DNA of 64,000 bases from Ganoderma boninense. Its lineage: Eukaryota > Basidiomycota > Agaricomycetes > Polyporales > Polyporaceae. Below the pieces are notes generated by a model. That model did no database searches and was not told the DNA's origin. It worked only from the letters and a program-made list of their open reading frames with translations. Each line of letters opens with the position of its first letter. Position 1 is the stretch's first letter. Of this stretch, positions 45,171 to 56,657 are shown piece after piece. The position numbers and the translations under genes are program-made. The stretch is taken from NCBI GenBank assembly GCA_002900995.3, contig CM035307.1, forward strand, positions 2,170,001 through 2,234,000, read 5' to 3'.

Positions 45171-46411
45171 GCTGGAACTGCGGGTTGGGATGTCGAGGTA
45201 CTTACATACAACACAGAGTTTCAGGCCAGCTGGTGAGACTGATGCCGCAAATTACCCATGCTTATACGGGTAATGCGCGAAATTGACGGGGAGCCAGAAC
45301 TGGGGTCGGCCCAGCGAGGCGAATTTCTGCGTATTGACGGCTGGACTGTTCTGGCTCAATTCACGAGAAGTTTGGTTGGAAAGAGTAGAGAAAGGGTATG
45401 AAGCATCGACGACTCGCGGGCCACGCAGCCATGGGTTGGGAAGGGGAAGAATGGGGATTTTTTCTGTGGATGCGCTGTAGCAAGACGAGAAAGTGCGGAC
45501 TCAGGTTTGTGGCCCAGGACGTGGAGATCATGCATCACGGTGGCGGTGACAGACCATGATGCCCCGGTCCGTCGCCGTCAGCTTCCGGCCCGTCAATGCA
45601 TCTCAACAAGAACCCACGGAGGGATTTTCCGTAAAACTCCTTGCCTAACCATCTCTAAAATCGCAACATTGGTGAAGGCCCATGTACCACATTACTTCAC
45701 GCAGTACCTGGTCCTTGAAAGTAAATAATCTCCCCCCAAGTTCATGTGGGACTTTCCTTGATGAGCTGTTGCGAGTCGTCGTCTGCACTAGGTCCGAATA
45801 ACCGTAACCCAGTACTGAGCTGTAAATTACGGGGGTCTGCCCTTGAGTTTCGTGATAAGCATGAGTAACATCGATGTTACATACCGGGCACGATTCCAAG
45901 AAAAGTCAAAGTAGTCGAAGCCGCCTCCCGCAGACAGCAATGAAAAGATAAGTCAAGCTATAAGGCTTCGTTTCAAGGCCTCAAGGTCTCGCCTTAATAA
46001 TCAATGACGTATGAAAAGTCGAAGTCGCAGTGGGAAACCGAGCGAGCGAGGCCATGGAGACCAAGGTCGGGGTTGTCGGAATGACTGCCATCACGGACGC
46101 GTGCATCATGCCATGTGGGTACTCCATGCATAATTAGGGTACTCACGAAATCTACCACCCGACTGCACGTATATTTCTTGAGCTCGACCTTGAAAGCGAA
46201 CTTGGAATCGCCAACTTGGACAAACGACGGGACGTTGACGATGACTTGAGGGTGGATGTGGCAGCGCTCGAATCACCCGACGCACGCGAGCGCCACGTGG
46301 CCGATATTCGCGGGGCGGGGCCTGTTCGCTGTTCTTACGGTCTCCGTCCTCCACCCTTCCTAGGCCGCTCTCCTCGACGGTCGACGCGCCTTCTTTCTCC
46401 CCCTCCCCACC
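45171..46411. other. Intergenic with a possible decayed ribosomal-protein fragment
   Basis: Nothing convincing in most of this. On the minus strand near 46150-46300 a short stretch reads CHIHPQVIVNVPSFVQVGDS, preceded in another frame by ARVRRVIRA. It faintly resembles the HARVLIRQRHIRVGKQ / IVNVPSF part of ribosomal protein uS4. It is too short and broken to call. The remainder includes the promoter of the WTAP-like gene. Confidence 0.3.
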
Positions 46412-47667
46412 ATGGACCTCCCCACACCACGAGTATTGGAACTAGAGACCCTCCTCCGCCAGCGCGACACGCAACTTGCAGAACTCACCGTGCGTATCGC
46501 ATACCCGCAGCCGATAGCCACCGTACTCACACTTCGACGCGTCCTTGCAGGATGAAGTCACGCATTTACGCCAGTTCCTCGCGAGCCAGCCTCCTCCCTC
46601 GGCCACCGAGCCGACTACTATCCCTCCAGCATTGATGTCGTTGCTGTTGCCCCATCTGACCCAACGCGGAGCCACAGCAACGTCTGCATCAGGCTCGGTT
46701 ACCACTGCACTCATTCAAAGAGCCAAGATACTCCAAGAAGAGAACGACGAGCTCTACGAGTTACTGAAGACTGGAGAGACGGGACGGCTGAAGGAGGACG
46801 TCCGTTCCTTGAGACGGGTCGTGCAGAAGCTCGAAGGAGCATTGAGAGGTGCGTTTGGCGCGTGTGTCCTGGGTGGCAGACGTATTGACTGTTCTGGGGA
46901 TCACAGAATCGCACCAAGTCATCGCGTCTTTGTCGTACGTGCGCCGTTTCTGCCCTGCTTGTGCAACTCCCCTGACCTGTCCGCTGCGTAGCGCCGAACT
47001 CGACAAGTCGCAAGACGCGCTCCTCCACTCGCACGGGCGCCAAGCACATGCAGCACACCAGCCTTCGCCAGCGCCTCGTGCACACCAATTCCCCCCACAT
47101 CTGTCCAACGGCTCTGGGAAGCTGCCCCCCACCGGTCCACGGGCGCATAAAAAGCCGCGTATTTCGGACTCCCAGGTCTCTCCCGCCGCATCCAACACTT
47201 CCTTACCAATTCCGCCCAAGCCGCATCTATCCGCCGCTAATGCCACCCAGCCCCGCGGTGGCTCTCGTGACTCTCGTGCTTCCATCGACCGGAAGCCAAA
47301 TGAGGGTGGCGGGGGCATGGACATAGACGACGATAACCGCTCGAGACCTCGGTCTCCTGTGCGGGAACGTGATCGTCCGCCTCACAGAGATAGAGACCGC
47401 GATCGAGATCGCGACCGGGACAGAGACCGCATGAGGAACCGTGACCGGGAGCGCGAAAAGGAGCGCGACCGTGATCGCGACCACGATAGGCAGTCCCGTC
47501 GTAACGCTGGCGGTGGGGGTGGTGGCGGGCCTGGTGGTGGAGGTGGAGGTGGAGGTGGAGGTGGAGGCCGCCGGGGAGGCGGCAGACGGACAAATGGGAA
47601 CAGCAACAACGCCGATGCTTTTGCGAACGGAGCAGACCGAACGTTGGCGGAACGTATGGGACTGTGA
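46412..47667 (+). CDS. WTAP/Mum2-like m6A-methyltransferase complex subunit
   Basis: WTAP/Mum2 proteins are coiled-coil scaffolds of the mRNA N6-methyladenosine writer complex. Exons 46412-46489, 46551-46848, 46907-46934 and 46992-47667 give 359 residues. The conserved core is the coiled coil LIQRAKILQEENDELYELLK, TGETGRLKEDVRSLRRVVQ, KLEGALRESHQVIASLSAEL, which is close to the family signature. The C-terminal half is disordered: Pro/Ser-rich, then an RD/RE/RDRD dipeptide tract (about 47390-47480 bp) and a polyglycine run (about 47510-47580 bp). Yeast Mum2 lacks such a tail. Role in m6A or meiosis in this fungus is inferred. The 28-nt third exon is unusually small. Confidence 0.82.
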
Positions 47668-50600
47668 TCGGATGGACACTCGAGCGGCGTGCAGCACGCA
47701 TGCGTTGTGTTTTGTAGTACACTCGGTACGACTTCCTCCAAGATTCTGCATCATGTGTATTCATATGGTCTAACTTCTCCGGATCTGGACTATTTCCCCA
47801 CAGCTGTATCATACTATGTTTGCGCTCTATCGTCCATCGTCGTAATGCTTTGCGGAATCGTAGCGTCGCCTCCTTGTATTTCTTCACAACGCTCTGTTTC
47901 TTCTTTCACCCCTGTCGACTGTGTACATGTTTGCTGACCCGTCATCTCTTCTGGACCGAATTTTCTGTAGTCTTGTGTCTCGGCACCGACATGACCGTCC
48001 CGAGCTGGATCCGGGATCCACATCCACCAGCAAGAGTCCCCCTCCCCTATATCTGTAGCCTTTTTGGACAGACCTGGATAGCATACCTCACAGGCGCATG
48101 TATGTGTACACATCGGTCGCCTTTATGTTTCTCCTCGTTTAGGAATGACTACAACTCTCCCTGTTCATGATTTTAATGCTATCCCAGGTCGACAAGGCAT
48201 TGGTGCGCCTGGCTCTTTCCTCTCACTCCCCGGACTGACTTCTTCGAAATGCTAGTGTCCCTTTCGAGAGCCGCGTGACCGTCCTATGGACACGGATATC
48301 ACCTTGCTGCAACATAGTGACTCCTCAGGCTCATGACGGCTATGCCTCAATCAGTAGATCCTTCGTCACTCGGGCGTATGGGGCAAGAGGCAGCTCGCTC
48401 AATGGATCCTCGGTTCGTCATCCATATATGTCCTCCTTCCGGCCGAGCCTGAATCTCCGAAGATAGATTCATCCAGGCAGATTGCTTGAGGTTCTTTACG
48501 TGCAACGCGACCGTCGATCCCCACGTGCACTTATTCTCTCTAAGCATGCCGCGCTCATCGAATCGCAGAAGAGTCTCGAGAATTTCCGAATCCGATCCGT
48601 CGTCTTGGATCTTCGTTCGCGTAAGTAAGTATCCTCCGCCGTTCTGGCCCATTACGGCACCGTAATACGTTCTTTGCAGATCGGTGTGAACCTGCATAGT
48701 CAAACTTATATTGAAACCGCTCCTTCGGCCTCCGACTTGAGGAAGCCACGCCCGACGGAGCACACCGTCTAAGTGCTGGTCGTTGTCCGATCACACGGAT
48801 ATGGTCGCACAGGTGGAGCACCGTGGACGAAGTACATATGCTTATGTATGCTTTCTTCTAAGATCCAACATCGGCTGAGGCTACGGTGACAGAATGCGTC
48901 GGTGTCCGAACGCGTTTTAGGAGGGGGCGCTGCACCGCCTCCCGCCTCCCTCCTCACGGGGTCAGCTTCTCGACTCGACACTGGACCCTTTCTTCGTTGA
49001 CAGCTTGGAGGAGCGCTTTCTGACAGTGGACTCGGATCGCCGAGCGCCAGGTGTACCGTTCAGGTAAGTAGGGTCCTCGCGTTCCCCCAGCCCTAGACAC
49101 CTTGGCCATATTAATATTACTTATTACACAGAAGAGAACTGTCGTTTCCGATGCGAAGGACGCTCGCCGCTCAGTATCGTCGGGATGCACCGCCCATTAC
49201 GCAGTAAGTTTCGTTCCCTGCAGGATCCCGAGGGCCTCCCGCCGCCCGTGTTTCAAAATTTCAGGAGCGTGGCGTCGTGGGCCTCAGCTTCTCGCCACAT
49301 AGGTACCTCTTCGCCCGCAGGCGGTCCGCTCAGCTCGAGGGAGGACTGGGGCAGCCTTCGTCCGAAGGACGGGAACAGAACCCGCAGCTGCCGCTCCATC
49401 GACGCCAGTCGGAGACTAGGCGCGAGATGCAACTACAAGGAACAAAGAAGCTCAGACCCTTTGCAATCACTCCGACCGACGGGCGCGAGGGCGCGTCGCT
49501 CCGGCTCCGAGCCCTGTGTCTTCTCGCGGCCCACGCCATCGAGGAAGCACTGAACATCAATTCCAGCGCTTCTCGACCTGGCGAGGCTGCCCTGATGCGC
49601 TCACGACAATGCTGGACTCAGGTGAGCGCGCGCGCTGTCTCCGACTTTAGGCCGTGGGGGGCACTCGCTCGAGATGATGATGATGGCGTTTGCGCACTGC
49701 GGCCGCGCGTGATTCAGACACGCCCCAGTGCGGGCATTCTCGGGGCTTGGGGGTTCGACCGTCGGGCTCGACCCCAAGCGCGGATGGGGCGACCGTGGCA
49801 CTTCCGCCGGCCATGGGAGCTCGAGCTCGCACTCAGTTGCTACTCAGGACGCATAGCTTCTCCATCTCTATCACGAGCTCATCTCGTGGTCTCGGAACAC
49901 GCTCCAATAATAAACATTCCGAATACGCGCGGCTGCACCTGTGCACGGTGCGAGTGGGCCCATCGCGACGTCGCTGCGCTGAGAGCGCGTCGTATTGCGT
50001 TTCGCGCATTGCTCTGACTCGTGAAGAAGAGACTGGCGCGATGGTCGCACTAGACCGTTCTCCTTAGTGCAGCGGCCGCCTCCGTGCATCGCGCTGGCGT
50101 GTAGCATCCACCGCAAAGGTCAAGGAGGAGCTTTCCATGTCTCCATGTCCGCTATCTGTCGGACTCTGCGGGCCCGCGCTCTCATGCCAGTGTACGAGAG
50201 GTGCATGGCCGCGGGCCCCGGCATTGACAACACACATGCACATGAGCATTGCCCCTACGACGATAAGGTGCCACTGGCAGATAATAATCCGTATACTTGG
50301 ATTCAGGATCGCTCATTGCATATGTCTCTAGGCATTTGAAGCAGTCCCTGACCGGTGTCGGGGATATGTTCCGCCTGTCTCAGACTCGAACTGGTGAACC
50401 TCCGGAAAGCAACGGGGCCCGGAAGAGCGACGCTGGCATTGGAAATACAGCGACGTCCTAAGGCGTACCTGTCTGCTGCAAGGACGCGGAAGCCTGTACA
50501 GCACCGTTCGCCCGAGCGCGACATATCCGGGAGACGACTCACGAGACATGTCGCGGGACGCCTACCAGATATACATACACGCCGAGGCCAGCGGCGCGCT

Positions 50601-51680
50601 CGTCGGGCCGCAAGCTTCTAGTGGCGACTGCAGCGAGCATGCAGGGTGCGAGACAGTCGCTCTTCGGGCGCGCGCAGCCAGGCCAGCTAGTCGGCGCAGA
50701 AGTGGGGCGGGAGGTAGGAGCGGCGGGCAGAATGCGCACGCTTCATGTAAACTAACTATCATGTAGCCCACTATGTGCATCTTCACAAGGTTCCATTCCA
50801 CATGTCGCCCGATATGACAGAGAAAATTTGCGATGTGGAACGCCAACAGTAGGTGGCTGGAGGGAAGAACAGGAGACAGTGACAAGCGGGCGTTGGATAA
50901 CTGATAGTGGCACAGTTTGTTGTATTGCGCATCGCAGTCAGCCTACAACGACGTTGGACTAGTACACAGGCGTCCGGGGCCCGTAGAAGAATTACAGCAC
51001 GAATGTGGCGTGACTAAGTAGCGGATTACTACATCGTATGATAGCTGAGGAAGATAAACGATTGATGAAGTATGTGAAGGACCTATATGTACAATGAAGC
51101 TGGAGAATGCGACGAGATGCGATGAATGCGAGAGAAAACACGGGGAACCAGAATGAGCGTGGACGACTGCGGTTGATGCATCGAGAACGAAAGGCGGCTG
51201 TGAGGAAACCCCAGGGAGAAAATATAAGATAATAATGATGGTGAATAAAGATGTGAGATTATCGTAGGCAATGACATAGCAAAAAAAAACAGGTATGCCG
51301 TTATGTTGGCGCGACACACCAGCCTTGGTAACAAAAGTGACCCGAAAACATCCCTGGATGCAGAAATGGATGAACGCCAAGCATGACACGGTCGTGTTAA
51401 AGCCGCATTCGGCAGCGTTAGCGCTGCATAGGACGAGGCCAGGTGATGATTAGGGGGAGGCCCGGTAGTGCCTAGTCCAGGAGATGACAATGCCGGGAGC
51501 CCCCTGTGCATGCCGTTCTGTAAGCACTGTTGCGCCCGACGCCGTCGGTCGGCATCCGCGTCAGCTCCGGGGTCGGATGCGCAGACAAACTCCAAACGCG
51601 CAGCGTCATCACACCAAGACGTCGGTGCTGACGGTGATGCGAGAGGGGACGCTCGGAGAGCGCGAGTCCGAACACGCGCG
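47668..51680. other. Gene-poor region
   Basis: About 4 kb without a gene I can defend. Open frames on both strands are short or compositionally biased. The longest, plus strand 49277-50017, contains a plausible helical stretch (LRLRALCLLAAHAIEEALNI) but no domain, homologous neighbour or splice pattern. A T-loop-like TTCGAGTC at about 50380 has no tRNA cloverleaf around it. It may be repeat debris or contain non-coding RNA genes. Confidence 0.35.
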
Positions 51681-52367
51681 TCAGAGAGACTTGCAGCCTA
51701 ACCCTCGGCGCCTCGGGCTGGCGCTGGCACGGGAATGGTGTGGCCGGAGCGCTGGTGATGGGGGGCCATTAGGGGCGAATGCATTCGTGCTGTCCGAGGA
51801 AGAGAGATCGGGAATGATGATCTGAACAGGACGCGCGCGCGATGCAGGAGGTGGAGTGCGGAGGACAGGCCGTTTTGTGCCGGGGGCATCGAAAGCGGTG
51901 GATGGGATCGGGGGGACCGGCGGGATCGACACCGCGCAGGACTGTTGCGGCGGCGGCGGCGAGTGGGAGCGTGCACGGACTGTTGGCGCGACTGCAGGTG
52001 TGCGGCGGTGAAAGCGTCTGGAGGATGGGCTGTGGGGGAGCCCGGGGGAGAAGGAGAGTACTCGGAGAAAGGAAAACCTTCAGAGTCGTCGGCGTGCATT
52101 GGGATTGGCTCTCCGTGTGCCAAACTCGTCTCCATCGAACCAGAGTTGCTTTTGGATCTTGGGGGTAAGGGTGGCGGTATCGGGGTGAACAAGCTGGTCG
52201 AGGAGGGGAGAGCCGACGAGGCGAGGAGGGATGGGGGCTCGTTGAGGTGAGGGGGAGAGATGGAGGCGGGAGCGGGAGGAGACGCGCCTGGGGAAGAGGG
52301 GGGGCTTGAGGGCTGCGGGGACGAGCTGAGGAGAAGGCATTCTGGGAGGCGGAGGGAGGACAGACAT
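51681..52367 (-). CDS. Possible Pro/Ser-rich hypothetical protein
   Basis: Two minus-strand frames look protein-like in part: MSVLPPPPRMPSPQLVPAAL with HPDTATLTPKIQKQLWFDGD, and SIPPVPPIPSTAFDAPGTKR ending in GLGCKSL with a stop at 51681. They lie in different frames and would need an intron between about 51980 and 52110. Both are Pro/Ser-rich and no domain is recognised. Boundaries are uncertain. Could be a fungal regulatory or cell-wall protein, or chance open frames in GC-rich DNA. Confidence 0.35.
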
Positions 52368-54032
52368 GGCAGAGGGAAGAGGGAGCGTGGCTCGGAGGAG
52401 TGGCAGAGGTGATCGGGGAGGAGGGCGTGTCTATATATGCATCCTGGCCGAGAGAGGGGCGCAGACAAAAGAAGAAGTCCGAGTGGTTTACTGCCATTGG
52501 CTGCTGCGTCCCAGTGCGGGCGATGCGCTGTGAAGAAGCCAGGTGGCAGCAAGGACTGCGAAGATTCCAGTCCCAGATTCGAAACGCCTTGGGTAGAAGC
52601 CATCAACAAACGCCGAACACACGTTTTCGACTCGTAGCGCTCACCTCGACCCTGTCCGGCCCTATCGGCACCCTAAACCGTCCCAGAGGGCGATAGATTG
52701 CATTCGGGTCGATTTCAATGCCCCGCGGGCTGTGGGAAGCCGTCTTTCCCAGCCCAGCGACGGGGCAGCCAGCAGAAGGGAGGCCATATGCCCGCAATCG
52801 TTCTTCATCCGACAGACGACAACGTCCACAGGCGCCCGCTCGCTCGCTGCCCGAGTCGCACTGTGCTCGGCCATTGCTCGGCAAATCTCGGTTCGCCACA
52901 CCTCCGTCAGTTTCGGCCATCCCGTCTTTGTCCATCGACCGTACTTGTCCTCAGTCCCGCAGTCTTCCGTGTACCTCGTTCCCCGCACCAAACGAAAACA
53001 CTGTGACCTGCCCGAGCTGCAGATGTGGCGAGCGATTTCGCAGCTCGCCGCGAGCTTGTCCGAGGAGCGCACCATTGGCAGAATCCGCCGTTGCGGCCTG
53101 CCCCGATGGACAAGTTGTCGACAGCAACACTCTCTCGTGCTTCCCTGACACGACACTGTCTCCCGACCTTCTCTGTCCTTGTCTGCCTCTCGCTGCTGCT
53201 TCTCCATCCGCGCCCGTCGCGCCACCGTTGTCTTACCCATTCAATTGGCACGACACACGCCCGCCCCTGCCTTCTTCCGCCCTTGTCCTTCACCTGAAGC
53301 ACCCTTGCTAGCGCCGGTCGGATCGCCGCAAGGTTGGTCGCAGGCACCCCATACCTCCCCGACATGGGCTCAACCTCTGTTTCTCTCTCGTAGAATCACA
53401 CTAATGTATCATAATCATATTCCTGTCCAGATTGCGCGCTGTCTCTCTCCCGTGTCGACCGTGTCGGCTTCCCTGGATGAGACGCATGCGCAGAGCTGTC
53501 TCGTTGAAGCCATTTGTTGATGCTCGTGGATGTTCCAAGAATTCGCGCAGTGATCGATCTCACCTTATCGCGAGGACTAGCCTTTCCAACCATGGCCCCA
53601 CTCGAGCATAATGGACAGCATGCAGGCAATCCGACGTTGCTCCCACCGTTCGGGGGTCTCTCACCCCGCGGGCGCGATCTTCGAACGAGGGTGATCTGCT
53701 GGGAAGGCAGTCAAGAGTGCAATACTTGCCTACTCTGGCTGATCGGCGTCTGCGTCCGCGTCCGAAGTGCAAGACGGTCTTCGAACGTGGACCGACGGAC
53801 GACATCCATTGCCAGCCCCATGCCCGTCCCAGCGCCGGGCCAGCCATCCGCCGACTGTCTGCGATCCCAACTCACGTCTTCCACCCTCGTCTCTGTCTTT
53901 CCTCAGACCCGACTCTATTGGCAGGCCCAGTCGCACCCTTCGCTCCTTGCCGTCCCTTCTTGTGGCTACTGCCGCGCCCGCTCGCCCACCAGCACTCTTC
54001 GCCTCAGCGGACCCTCCGAATCACGCGCACGA
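52368..54032. other. Intergenic, upstream of the chitinase
   Basis: No gene supported. The open frame that contains the chitinase start extends upstream to 53717 but the signal peptide begins at 54033. A C/T-rich stretch precedes the start. Confidence 0.4.
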
Positions 54033-56351
54033 TGCTGCCCCTACTGCGACCTGTAATTGCCGCCGTTGGCCTTCTCTTCCCGTTCTTCGCCCGCTGCATG
54101 CCTCCTCCCTGGGACGCACCCGCACCCGCGCCTCTTCTGCGGCGCCGAACAGAGCTTCTTAATTTCACCACACCAACGGCCCTCCTCGTGGTGGCTGAGA
54201 CGCAAACAAAGACCGTCACATGGACCCCATCCCCGAGTATGACAGTCGTGCTCTATCCTACTTCCGTCTTCTTGCATGCTCATTTCGCCTCCGCCTCCAG
54301 CCCCGTCCCAAATCTCAGAGGCAATCCTTTTCCTTCCCCTACCCGCCCCCCTTCCCCGCCCCTCTCATTCATCCATTCCTCCCCAGGTATCAACTCCGTC
54401 TGCCAGCGCCAACCCCAACTCGAGTCTGCCAGCCTCGCCTCCCCAGCTTAATCCTCATCCTCACCCCAGCAACAATGCTAGTGTCACTGCGATCTCTTAT
54501 TCATCATCCGCGCCCACGCATGGCTTCACATCAGCCCTCAGCTCAACTCCCGCACAGGGACCGCTCCTTATGGCCTATTACCCCGATTGGGTGGAAGGCA
54601 GTTATCCCCCGGAGAACATCGACTTCTCAAGGTTCGATTGGATAGATTTCGCCTTTGCAGTCCCAGACCAGAACATGGTCCTCAATTGGGATGGCTCGGA
54701 CAATGCCCCGAATCTCCTTATGCGTCTTGTGTCTCGGGCACATGCCAGCGGAAAGCACGTCAAACTCTCTGTGGGCGGCTGGACAGGAAGCAAGTGCGTT
54801 CCGTTCCTTCATCTCGCCTCAAGTCTTCTGGCCCTACTTCGATGCCTTGCATGCGTTGTGCATCGTCTCGTGCCTTCTGCGATGCAGTAAAGTGTGCCGT
54901 GTCATCTCGGCATACCCTTCATTTATGCTATTAAGGGCCGCCGCTAACCCGCAGTGATACGGTTCCAACTTTGCAGGTATTTCTCCTCCTCGGTGGCTAC
55001 CCCGGAGAATCGTGCGGTGCTCGCGAACAACCTCCTCACCCTTTACCGTCAGTACAACTTGGACGGCATCGACATCGACTGGGAGTACCCGGGCCAAGAG
55101 GGTGAGAAAGGAAACAGCGTGAGTCCATCCGACTGTGCGAACTTCCTCGAGTTCTTTCGCCTCTTGCGCTCGACGCTCCCACCTGAAGCGAAGATCACCG
55201 CGGCGACCCAGACGGTGCCATTTGCGGGTCCAAACGGGAATCCGATGAGAGACTTGTCGGACTTTGCGAGGGTGCTCGACTGGGTTTTGCTCATGAACTA
55301 CGATACTTGGGGATGTGAGTAACATCTGATCGTTATCGCCTACCCGCCTCCCCCCTTCCTCCCCTCCTTTGCCCAGGCTTCATTGATTTTCATCCCCGCC
55401 CTCGTCCTTTCGCTTCGCGTTCCCCTCCACTCGCGTCCGGGGTCCGATGCAATCGCTAACTCTATCCTTCATCGGCTTGGGGTTCTGGTCCCGGCCATCT
55501 TCTCTTCGCAGCGTCCAGCGAGCCCGGTCCGAACGCGCCTCTCAGCGATGCCTGCGGCAACTCGTCGCAGCCGAACGCCAACGCCCTTGCGGCGCTTCGC
55601 GCCTGGACAGCTGCTGGCTTTGCGCCGTCGCAGCTAGTGCTTGGGGTGCCGTCCTACGGCTATCTGTCCAGATCTTCGGCGACGCACCTGCAGACTCGTG
55701 CACTTAGACCTGCTTCGCGAATGCTCGATTCCGACTCCGGCCCTGATCCTGCTTCTGGCTCTGGACTCTCTGCGTCGTATATACGAAAAGGGGGGAAAGA
55801 CGCGCACGCGGCGCGAAAGCCTTATGGACCTTCTCTCCGGACTCTTAGGCGGCAAGGGCAACTTGGTCGTGAACGAGGATGGTGGGACAGACAACGGCCA
55901 GGTCCAGTTTCGCGAGCTTCTCAGGCAAGGCGCCCTCCAGGCTTACGACTCCACCTCTGGCGCGCCAGGAACGCACGACTCGAGCGTGAAGTCAGGGGAC
56001 CGGACTCCAGCATTCACCGGGACTTTCAGCAGACCGGACGCTGCGCGTCTACGCGCGGACATCGAGGATCGCGAATCTGGCAGGTTCTTCGCAGGCGGCA
56101 ATGGCTTTGTGCGCGAGTGGGACGCGTGCTCGAACACGCCGTTCCTGCGGTCGAAAGAGGCGCGCCAAATCGTTACGTACGACGACCCGGTATCCCTCGA
56201 GATGAAGGCCCAGCTCGTGCGCCAGGCGGGGATGCTAGGCGCGAACATGTTCGATATCCATGGGGACACAGACGAGCGGGACCTGACGGACGCGCTCAGA
56301 AGGGGTCTTGGCACTGCTGTGAAGGCGAGAGATATGTGCACCTGTCGATAG
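54033..56351 (+). CDS. GH18 chitinase, secreted
   Basis: This hydrolyses chitin in the fungal or prey cell wall. The start at 54033 begins with a signal peptide (MLPLLRPVIAAVGLLFPFFA). A Ser/Pro/Thr-rich linker follows, then the TIM barrel from ISYSSSAPTHGF and LMAYYPDWVEGSYPPENIDF. The substrate motif KLSVGGWTGS is split by an intron (54795-54976). The catalytic motif DGIDIDWEYPGQEGE (DxxDxDxE) is complete with its catalytic Glu, followed by YDTWG, VLGVPSYGYLSRSS and a late MFDIHGDTDERDLTDALRRG. Exons: about 54033-54245, 54380-54794, 54977-55314 (certain to a few bases), 55512 to about 55690, and about 55850-56351. The donor near 54245 and junction near 55700 are uncertain. Two introns are long (182 and 197 bp). 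Confidence 0.88.
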
Positions 56352-56657
56352 TGGTGCCGTTCTGTCTTTTTGTGGAATTTTAGTGTTTGCTGAATCTAAC
56401 ACACGATGGATGCATGACTTCTGGCGCTTAGACAAGCGTCTAAAGTGATTTTCAAGTACTTCAATCGGGCTCGGACGGTGAGGCTCAGAATTTCGGTCTG
56501 TTGACCGACCTTGATCAGGTTAGCGGCACAGGCGACTTCGATTTCCGCGTGGGAGCTGGCTCACCGCTACTGTTCAACTTGCCCCTCACCGAGATGGCGT
56601 CTTTCTTCTCTACCCACATCGCCTCTCGTCTTCTCGCCTCTTGTTATCGCGCCTACG

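Noticed and set aside
46711..47887. Several long minus-strand frames opposite the WTAP-like gene
   Set aside because: They mirror the RD/RE and polyglycine repeat tracts and have no own features.
50350..50420. T-loop-like TTCGAGTC that could mark a tRNA
   Set aside because: No matching acceptor or anticodon stems.
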